From NCBI GenBank assembly GCA_003223995.1, contig QHYA01000134.1, forward strand, positions 1 to 7,098: a stretch of DNA of 7,098 nucleotides. The letters run 5' to 3'. The translations under genes and the position numbers were made by a program. This stretch comes from Acidobacteriota bacterium (lineage in GTDB: Bacteria > Acidobacteriota > Polarisedimenticolia > QHYA01). The notes beneath the pieces are model-generated. The model was not told the origin of the DNA and searched no databases. It was given only the letters and a program-made list of their open reading frames with translations. Positions 1 to 4,509 of the stretch are shown one piece after another. Position 1 is the first letter of the stretch. Each line of letters starts with the position of its first letter.

Positions 1-252
1 GTGGGTGTGAACTACTTCGACATGACGCGCAAGTGCAAGTGCGGGGCGGATACACTCGTCCTCTACGGCCCGGGTGATGTCGTCGGTGTCACCACCGAAG
101 GGCAGCCCGTCCGCTTCCTGCTGGTTTCCGGGAGGCCTCTCGGGGAGCCGGTCGCTTGGTACGGTCCGATCGTGATGAATACGCAGGAGGAGCTGCGGGC
201 GGCGTTTCGGGAGTTCGAAGAGGGGACCTTCGTGAAGCACGCCCGGCGCTAG
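1..252 (+). CDS. Pirin family protein, C-terminal part (5' end outside the window)
   Basis: The 83 residues read from base 1 match the C-terminal cupin domain of pirin. The diagnostic stretch is G-R-P-L-G-E-P-V-A-W-Y-G-P-I-V-M-N-T near residues 45-61, followed by a helix (E-E-L-R-A-A-F-R-E-F) and the usual G-x-F ending. Pirins are about 230-300 residues long, so the N-terminal metal-binding cupin is upstream of the window. The GTG at base 1 is therefore most likely an internal codon, not the start. Pirins are iron-binding cupins; some have quercetinase activity and others act as regulatory partners. Which role applies here cannot be read from this fragment. The stop codon TAG is at 250-252 and lies inside a stem-loop. 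The family call is strong; the function is open. Confidence 0.85.
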   Translation: MGVNYFDMTRKCKCGADTLVLYGPGDVVGVTTEGQPVRFLLVSGRPLGEPVAWYGPIVMNTQEELRAAFREFEEGTFVKHARR

Positions 253-270
253 CCCCTAGCTGCTAGGGCT
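251..270 (+). terminator. Stem-loop overlapping the pirin stop codon (weak terminator candidate)
   Basis: Bases 251-259 (AGCCCCTAG) pair with 263-270 (CTAGGGCT), with one bulged C and a CTG loop. The stem begins within the stop codon of the pirin gene. No T tract follows, so a factor-independent terminator is doubtful. It could be an mRNA-stabilising 3' hairpin. Confidence 0.3.
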
Positions 271-318
271 GGGACTCCTCATGCCCCTCTCGCATCCTCG
301 TTTCATCCCATCTGCGTG

Positions 319-324
319 TAAAAT
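319..324 (+). promoter_or_regulatory. Candidate -10 box placing transcription start at the activator's ATG
   Basis: TAAAAT at 319-324 is one of few AT-rich hexamers in this region and ends six bases before the ATG at 331. Transcription would begin at or within a base or two of that A. No Shine-Dalgarno sequence precedes this ATG, so a leaderless mRNA would explain both facts. No convincing -35 hexamer was found at 16-18 bases upstream. Confidence 0.35.
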
Positions 325-330
325 ATCCAG

Positions 331-2391
331 ATGCCGGCCGATCCTCTTGTGGCCGTTCTCGGCCGCATATCGCGGGCCGTCTCTCAGACACTCGAGCCGA
401 AAGAGGTTTTCGCACGGGTGGCCGAGGCCGCGGCCACGATCCTCCCGTTCGACGTGATGCTGGTGGGGCGCCTCGAGGCGCCCGACACGCTGACACTCTA
501 CGCGGTCGCGGGGAGCATTCAGGATCCGCCGCGCACCATCCGTCTGGAGGACTTCTCCCCCATGATCCGGGTGCAGCCAGGGAGGATCGTCCGGATCGAG
601 GACGCGGACCGCGAGCTGGACTCGAGCTTTGCCTTTGACCGTGAGCTCCGGCGGCAGGGCGTCCGGTCAGGTCTCCGCGCCCCCTTGCTCCGGGGAGAGC
701 AGCTCGCCGGCGCCGTCTCGCTCTGGTCCAGGCGTCCGGGGGCCTTCAGCGTCGAGCACGAGGCAGCCCTCGAGCCGATCTCCGACTTGCTGGGCCTGGC
801 CATCGAGCACGAGCGGCTCTGGAGCCTGGACATGGCGCGGCGGCGACGCCTGGATGTGGTCGACTCGCTTCTCCAGACGATGGCCGAAAGCCTCGACGTG
901 CGAGAGATCTTCAACCGGGTCTCGGAGGTCGTTCAGCCGGTCCTGCGCCACGACCGGCTGATGCTCACCTCCCTCAGCGCGGACCGGAGCGAGATCACCG
1001 TGGATGCCCTCTCCGGCGAGGCGGTTCCCGACCTCCCGACCAAGTGGCCCGTGCGGGAGTGCGAGGCCGGCTTGCAAGGAAGGGAATACGTGCTCGTCGA
1101 GGATGTCGAGACGGACCCCGATTCGGGTTCCGAGCGGTGCCGCAGAGCGAGCGCGCTGGGGATCCGCTCGCTTCTCAAGATACCGCTGCGTCTCGATGGC
1201 GGCCTGGGCTCGCTGTTCTTCCTTTCACGAACCCCGCGCCAGTACTCGGAGGCGGATGTCGTCGTGGCCCGCCGGGTGGCCGACCACGTGAGCCTGGCTC
1301 TCGCCCATCAGAGCCTGGCCGAGGAGGTGCGGCGCGTGGCGGAGGAGCGACAGCGCGCCGCCCGGCTCGAGGAGCGAGTTGCGGCCCTCAAGGACGAGCT
1401 GGAGACGACGCTGGGCTACCGCCGCATCGTCGGCGAATCGAAGGAGTGGAAGGACGTCCTCACCCAGGCGGCGAAGGTGGCGCCCACCGAGACCACCGTG
1501 CTCCTCACGGGGGAGTCGGGAACGGGCAAGGAGGTCGTGGCTCGTTTCATCCACCGGGGCTCCCCCCGCACGGCCGGCCCGTTCGTGGCGCTCAATTGCG
1601 CCGCGCTGCCGGAGACGCTCCTCGAGTCGGAGTTGTTCGGCCACGACAAGGGGGCCTTCACGGGAGCGACTTTCGCGCGAGCGGGCCGGATCGAGCAGGC
1701 CGCAGGGGGCGTGCTGTTCCTCGACGAGGTGGGGGAGATGAGCCCGATCGTCCAGGCAAAGCTGCTGCGCGTCCTGCAGGAGCGGGAGTACCAGCGTCTC
1801 GGGGGGACGCGCCCGATCAAGGCGGACGTGCGCGTGGTGGCGGCCACGAACCGGGACCTCGAGGCGGCTCTGGCTCGCGGGGATTTCCGCGAGGACCTTT
1901 ACTACAGGCTGCGCGTTTTCGAGATCCGGCTCCCCCCGCTGCGCGAGCGGCCCGAAGACATCCTGCCGATGGCTGAGGCTTTCCTGGAGGAAATCGGGCC
2001 GGCCGTGGGTCGGCCGGCCGCAGGCATCTCGCGCGAGGCCCACGACGCCCTGCTCTCCTACCCCTGGCCCGGCAACGTCCGCGAGCTGCGCAACGCCCTC
2101 GAGCGGGCCACCATCCTTTGCGACGGCGGTCTCATCACGCTCGAGCACCTGCCGATCGGGGTGGGGCGGTCGGGCCCCGCTCCCGGACCAGTCCAGGGAA
2201 GCCCCGGCGTCTTGCCGGCAGGGGGCGTCAACCTGGAAGGGGTCGAGCGCGACCTGATTGCCAGGGCGCTCCAGCAGGCGCGGAACAACCGCTCGCGGGC
2301 CGCGCGTCTGCTCGGCATCTCGCGTTCCCAGCTCTACTCCAGGATGCAGAAGCATGGTCTGGACGCTGGCACGACCCGTTCCCACGACTGA
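331..2391 (+). CDS. Sigma-54-dependent transcriptional activator, GAF-GAF-AAA+-Fis HTH
   Basis: This 686-residue enhancer-binding protein drives open-complex formation by sigma-54 RNA polymerase through ATP hydrolysis. In order it has a GAF domain (about residues 8-165), a second GAF domain (about 180-325), a charged probable coiled-coil linker (about 327-365), an AAA+ domain and a C-terminal Fis-type helix-turn-helix (about 637-678, with N-N-R-S-R-A-A-R-L-L-G-I-S). In the AAA+ domain, Walker A is G-E-S-G-T-G-K-E at 394-401. The sigma-54 contact loop G-A-F-T-G-A is intact at 441-446, and Walker B ends in D465-E466. The downstream arginine-rich segment (F-R-E-D-L-Y-Y-R-L) is also intact, so the protein should be a working activator. 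There is no receiver domain. Sensing is therefore probably by small-molecule or redox input to the GAF domains, as in FhlA or NorR; the ligand is unknown. The start at 331 is the first in-frame ATG that keeps GAF1 whole; it has no Shine-Dalgarno. Pirin lies upstream and a DoxX gene downstream, but no target promoter was identified. Confidence 0.93.
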   Translation: MPADPLVAVLGRISRAVSQTLEPKEVFARVAEAAATILPFDVMLVGRLEAPDTLTLYAVAGSIQDPPRTIRLEDFSPMIRVQPGRIVRIEDADRELDSSFAFDRELRRQGVRSGLRAPLLRGEQLAGAVSLWSRRPGAFSVEHEAALEPISDLLGLAIEHERLWSLDMARRRRLDVVDSLLQTMAESLDVREIFNRVSEVVQPVLRHDRLMLTSLSADRSEITVDALSGEAVPDLPTKWPVRECEAGLQGREYVLVEDVETDPDSGSERCRRASALGIRSLLKIPLRLDGGLGSLFFLSRTPRQYSEADVVVARRVADHVSLALAHQSLAEEVRRVAEERQRAARLEERVAALKDELETTLGYRRIVGESKEWKDVLTQAAKVAPTETTVLLTGESGTGKEVVARFIHRGSPRTAGPFVALNCAALPETLLESELFGHDKGAFTGATFARAGRIEQAAGGVLFLDEVGEMSPIVQAKLLRVLQEREYQRLGGTRPIKADVRVVAATNRDLEAALARGDFREDLYYRLRVFEIRLPPLRERPEDILPMAEAFLEEIGPAVGRPAAGISREAHDALLSYPWPGNVRELRNALERATILCDGGLITLEHLPIGVGRSGPAPGPVQGSPGVLPAGGVNLEGVERDLIARALQQARNNRSRAARLLGISRSQLYSRMQKHGLDAGTTRSHD

Positions 2392-2636
2392 TCGCGGTCG
2401 CGGCCACCAGCGGAGAGCCAGCCCAGGTCCGGTAGATGAGAAGGCGTCCCGACTCCTCAGGCTCCAACAACTGATTTACGAGCCGATCGTCGTCTGCGCG
2501 CGCTGCTGATCGCTTTCCCACACCTGTTCGATTCCAAACAGCCGCTCTCCCGCGAGGGGTGCGAAGACCTCCGTGATAACTGACGCCCTGTCAGCGCTTG
2601 CCGGCAGACTCACTCGAGATGGGGAAGAACCCGACC
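2392..2636 (+). other. Non-coding gap between the activator and doxX
   Basis: No convincing gene was found on either strand in these 245 bases, which are less GC-rich than the flanking genes around 2460-2580. They contain an imperfect hairpin at 2481-2514 (AGC-GATC against GATC-GCT, one bulged C) followed by CTTTCCC, which may be a weak terminator for the activator gene. They also contain a perfect short inverted repeat, CTGAC-N5-GTCAG, at 2580-2594. No sigma-54 (-24/-12) site with correct GG-N10-GC spacing was seen. Confidence 0.5.
2580..2594. promoter_or_regulatory. Inverted repeat CTGAC-N5-GTCAG upstream of doxX (possible operator)
   Basis: A perfect 5-bp inverted repeat with a 5-base spacer sits about 45 bases before the doxX ATG, just after an AT-rich GATAAC at 2575-2580 that could serve as a poor -10 box. 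The symmetry and position suit a dimeric repressor, but a repeat this short could easily arise by chance. Confidence 0.2.
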
Positions 2637-3077
2637 ATGGGGCTTCACGCCGGCTTGTGGATCTCGCAGGCGATCCTTGCGGTCACGTTCGGGATGGCCG
2701 GTATGATGCAGATCTCGATGCCCGTCGGGGATCTCGCGAAGAGCTTGCCGTGGGTTGAAGACGTGCCGGAATTCTTGGTCAGATTCATCGGTGTTTGCGA
2801 GCTTGCGGGCGCGCTCGGAATGGTGCTTCCGTCCTTGACGCGGATCCTGCCGGTGTTGACGCCGATTGCCGGCGTCGGGCTCGCAGAGATCGTGCTATTC
2901 GCTACCGTCCTTCACCTCATGCGAGGTCAGGTGTCGGGCTTTGGCACGAGCGTTTTCCTGGGCAGCCTTTCTGCGCTCGTTGCCTGGGGCCGTTTCCGCA
3001 AAGCGCCCATCGCGCCGCGGGTGCTTCCGACGAGGGGTGCAGGGCAGGTGGCTCGAATACGAACTGCTTGCTGTTGA
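2637..3077 (+). CDS. DoxX-like small integral membrane protein
   Basis: The 146-residue product has four hydrophobic segments at about residues 7-25, 46-63, 70-92 and 102-118. This is the layout of the DoxX/DoxX-like family. Features typical of the family are the opening L-W-I-S-Q-A-I-L-A-V-T-F-G-M-A-G-M-M, the F-I-G-V-C-E-L-A-G-A-L-G segment opening TM2 and a short basic tail. It should sit in the cytoplasmic membrane. Relatives include a subunit of archaeal thiosulfate:quinone oxidoreductase and proteins tied to thiol and oxidative stress, but most bacterial members have no proven function. The ATG at 2637 was chosen because GGGGAAG at 2621-2627 is a plausible ribosome site nine bases upstream and because the hydrophobic segment then begins where it does in relatives. 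Other in-frame starts are ATG 2619 and TTG 2598. The stop codon (3075-3077) lies inside the -35 box of the next operon. The last 20 or so residues are basic, with two terminal cysteines, and look unconserved. Confidence 0.8.
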   Translation: MGLHAGLWISQAILAVTFGMAGMMQISMPVGDLAKSLPWVEDVPEFLVRFIGVCELAGALGMVLPSLTRILPVLTPIAGVGLAEIVLFATVLHLMRGQVSGFGTSVFLGSLSALVAWGRFRKAPIAPRVLPTRGAGQVARIRTACC

Positions 3078-3102
3078 CACGCAGCCGCGCAGGCTTTAGA
3101 CT
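3074..3102 (+). promoter_or_regulatory. Sigma-70-type promoter of the met operon
   Basis: A perfect -35 hexamer TTGACA (3074-3079) is followed after exactly 17 bases by TAGACT (3097-3102), which keeps the T-A....T core of the -10 consensus. It is the best sigma-70 match noticed in this GC-rich window. The -35 box overlaps the doxX stop codon. Transcription would start near 3109-3114; A3111 is the nearest purine. This leaves a leader of about 200 nt before metB and places the leader-peptide ATG at, or a few bases from, the 5' end of the RNA. Confidence 0.7.
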
Positions 3103-3113
3103 CCCTTTCCATC

Positions 3114-3218
3114 ATGACTTCGCGAATCACCTGCACCGCCGCGTCTCTCCGAATGCGAATGCCCATGTGCATGCGCCGGCCGGGTGCTGGTCGACTCGCT
3201 GAGGTGAAGCCCTTCTAG
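3114..3218 (+). CDS. Methionine-rich leader peptide of the met operon attenuator
   Basis: This is a 34-codon ORF from ATG 3114 to TAG 3216-3218. Residues 13-22 read R-M-R-M-P-M-C-M-R-R, so codons 14, 16, 18 and 20 are all ATG, and there are Cys codons (TGC) at positions 7 and 19. Methionine is normally about 2% of residues. Four Met codons in seven, directly ahead of methionine genes and between their promoter and a terminator, is the hallmark of a ribosome-stalling leader peptide, as in the trp, his and thr leaders. There is no Shine-Dalgarno before the ATG. The promoter would put the RNA 5' end within about five bases of it, so translation is probably leaderless. The stop codon lies in the apical part of a long hairpin before the terminator. 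Its role is inferred from arrangement, not from homology. Confidence 0.72.
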   Translation: MTSRITCTAASLRMRMPMCMRRPGAGRLAEVKPF

Positions 3219-3264
3219 TTTCTAGTCGAAGGCGTTCCCCGAGGCGAAAAGCCACCGCCCGGCC
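3178..3264 (+). promoter_or_regulatory. Predicted antiterminator pairing, alternative to the metB attenuator
   Basis: Bases 3178-3191 (GGCCGGGTGCTGGT) pair with 3251-3264 (GCCACCGCCCGGCC): 11 Watson-Crick pairs, two G-U pairs and one C-C mismatch. The second strand is the 5' arm and part of the loop of the terminator, so the two structures exclude each other. The first strand starts four bases after the last Met codon of the leader ORF. A ribosome stalled on the early Met codons would leave it free. A ribosome running on to the stop codon would cover it and allow the terminator to form. The pairing was found by hand; free energies were not computed. Confidence 0.6.
3198..3245 (+). promoter_or_regulatory. 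Long imperfect hairpin in the met leader RNA
   Basis: Bases 3198-3215 pair imperfectly with 3228-3245 (core CCTTC/GAAGG, then AAG/TTC, GG/CC and GCT/GGC separated by small internal loops). The apical TAG-TTT-CTA stem (3216-3224) contains the leader stop codon. The hairpin fits exactly inside the predicted antiterminator and could stack on it, or act as a pause hairpin that couples ribosome and polymerase. Confidence 0.45.
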
Positions 3265-3290
3265 TGGACCAGCGGTGGCTTTCTTGTCTT
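3248..3290 (+). terminator. metB leader: Intrinsic terminator acting as attenuator before metB
   Basis: AAAGCCACCGC (3248-3258) and GCGGTGGCTTT (3272-3282) form a perfect 11-bp stem with a 13-base loop. The T-rich tail at 3280-3290 (TTTCTTGTCTT) has eight T in eleven. Only 24 bases remain before the metB ATG and they hold a ribosome site but no promoter. Transcripts from the upstream promoter must therefore pass this terminator to express the operon, which makes it an attenuator and not merely the end of doxX. Confidence 0.85.
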
Positions 3291-3303
3291 CAACGACCTT
3301 TCC

Positions 3304-3308
3304 GGAGG
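3304..3308 (+). promoter_or_regulatory. metB ribosome binding site
   Basis: GGAGG, six bases before ATG 3315, is a near-perfect Shine-Dalgarno. It decides the metB start and lies outside the terminator stem, so the attenuator probably acts on transcription and not on translation. Confidence 0.85.
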
Positions 3309-3314
3309 AACGTC

Positions 3315-4493
3315 ATGGCAACATCTCTAAAATCCGAGATCGCCCCTCACCTCGCCTTCGAAACGCGCGCCCTGCACGCGGGCGCCGCGCCTGATCCTGT
3401 GACAGGCGCGATCCTGACCCCGATCTACCAGTCGACCACGTACGTTCAAGAGGCGGTCGGCGTTCACAAGGGCTACACCTACAGCCGGACCGCCAACCCC
3501 ACCGTCGCCGCCCTCGAAGGGCGCCTTGCCGCCCTGGAGGGGGCCGAGCACGCGGCGTGTTTCGCTACGGGACTCGCGGCCACGGCAGCTCTCGCCCTCT
3601 CGCTCCTCGACGCGGGGGAGCGCGCCATCGTTTCCGACGTCGTCTATGGGGGGACGGTGCGGCTCTTCCAGCAGGTGCTCGCTCGCTTCTCAGTGCAGGC
3701 GGAATTCGTCGACACCTCGAGCGCGAGCCACCTGGCTTCGGCGCTGCAACGGCCCGCTCGTCTGGTGTTCGTCGAGACACCCGCCAATCCGACGCTCAAG
3801 CTGACCGACATCGCCCTCGTGTCGCGGCTCGCCCGCGAGGCCGGGGCGGTGGTCGCGGTGGACAGCACGCTCCTCACCCCGGCGCTCCAGCGTCCTCTGG
3901 AGCTGGGCGCCGACGTCGTTCTACACTCGACGACCAAGTTCATCGAAGGCCACAACGCGACCCTGGGCGGGGCGTTGATCACCCGCAGCGCCGAGCTGCA
4001 CGAGAAGTTCGCCTTCCTGCGCAACACGCTTGGTGCAATCCAGTCACCGTTCAACGCCTGGCTCACCCTCCAGGGGGTGAAGACCCTGCCGTTGAGAATG
4101 GAGCGGCACGCGGCGAACGCGCTCCGGGTGGCGCGCTTCCTCGAAGGGCACCCGCGCGTCGTGCGTCTGCTCTATCCAGGTCTTCCTTCCTTCCCGCAGC
4201 ACGAGCTCGCCCGGAAACAGCAGGGCAGCGGCGGGGCGATTCTCGCCTTCGAGGTCGAGGGGGGTGTGGAGGCCGGCATCCGCGCGATGAACCGCGTGCG
4301 CCTCTGCGCTCTGGCGGAGAACCTGGGTGCCGCCGAGACGATCATCACCCATCCCGCATCGATGACGCACGCCGCCGTGCCCGCCGAGCAGCGCCTTGCG
4401 ACCGGGATCACCGACGGCCTGATCCGCCTTTCCGTCGGGCTCGAGGAGCCCGACGACATCATCGAAGACCTGCGCCAGGCGCTTGCCGCCTGA
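3315..4493 (+). CDS. metB: Cys/Met metabolism PLP enzyme, probable cystathionine gamma-synthase (MetB type)
   Basis: The 392-residue product has the full length of the PLP-dependent trans-sulfuration family (fold type I; normally a tetramer). These enzymes join an O-acylhomoserine to cysteine (cystathionine), or to sulfide in the sulfhydrylase members. Visible family signatures are Y-S-R-T-A-N-P-T near residue 56, V-Y-G-G-T near 113, and H-S-T-T-K-F-I-E-G-H-N with PLP lysine K208. Others are S-P-F-N-A-W-L-T-L-Q-G-V-K-T-L and the C-terminal E-N-L-G-A-A-E-T-I-I-T-H-P-A-S-M-T-H-A. Two departures stand out: the usual V-D-N-T before the PLP lysine is V-D-S-T, and the usual G-H-S-D after it is G-H-N-A. 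It is the first gene after the attenuator and lies 16 bases before the aspartokinase fusion. The partner gene downstream looks like cystathionine beta-lyase, so gamma-synthase is the natural role. O-acetylhomoserine sulfhydrylase or cystathionine gamma-lyase remains possible. Confidence 0.85.
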   Translation: MATSLKSEIAPHLAFETRALHAGAAPDPVTGAILTPIYQSTTYVQEAVGVHKGYTYSRTANPTVAALEGRLAALEGAEHAACFATGLAATAALALSLLDAGERAIVSDVVYGGTVRLFQQVLARFSVQAEFVDTSSASHLASALQRPARLVFVETPANPTLKLTDIALVSRLAREAGAVVAVDSTLLTPALQRPLELGADVVLHSTTKFIEGHNATLGGALITRSAELHEKFAFLRNTLGAIQSPFNAWLTLQGVKTLPLRMERHAANALRVARFLEGHPRVVRLLYPGLPSFPQHELARKQQGSGGAILAFEVEGGVEAGIRAMNRVRLCALAENLGAAETIITHPASMTHAAVPAEQRLATGITDGLIRLSVGLEEPDDIIEDLRQALAA

Positions 4494-4497
4494 ACGG

Positions 4498-4504
4498 AAA
4501 GGAG
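4498..4504 (+). promoter_or_regulatory. Ribosome binding site fixing the aspartokinase-homoserine dehydrogenase start
   Basis: AAAGGAG lies five bases before ATG 4510. The reading frame is open further upstream to a TTG at 4483 that overlaps metB, but that start has no comparable site and would add nine residues with no family counterpart. Confidence 0.8.
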
Positions 4505-4509
4505 CTTCC

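Noticed and set aside
1..3. GTG at base 1 as the start codon of an 83-residue protein
   Set aside because: The translation is only the C-terminal domain of a much longer family, so the gene most likely begins before the window.
2367..2382. TGGCACG resembling the -24 element of a sigma-54 promoter, upstream of doxX
   Set aside because: The -12 GC is missing at the required spacing (GTTC where TTGC is needed), and the site is inside the activator's coding end.
1225..2385. 386-codon open frame on the - strand within the sigma-54 activator gene
   Set aside because: No recognisable domain; it lies opposite the conserved AAA+ and HTH coding sequence and is a GC-driven shadow.
2471..2540. tRNA-like fragments: GTTCGATTCC resembling a T-loop, and an anticodon-loop-like stretch nearby
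   Set aside because: The flanking bases do not form T or anticodon stems and no acceptor stem could be paired on either strand.
2942..2956. Second TGGCACG inside doxX
   Set aside because: It is followed by TTTT in place of TTGC at the -12 position and lies within coding sequence, with no gene start nearby.
2795..3202. + strand frame running from within doxX across the met promoter
   Set aside because: It is out of frame with the four membrane helices, has no conserved motif, and would cover the promoter and the leader peptide.
3103..3314. SAM riboswitch (SAM-I, SAM-II, SAM-IV) in the met leader
   Set aside because: The long leader suggested it, but none of the conserved core sequences I know for these classes could be found. 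The Met-rich ORF explains the leader better. An Infernal scan against Rfam would settle this.
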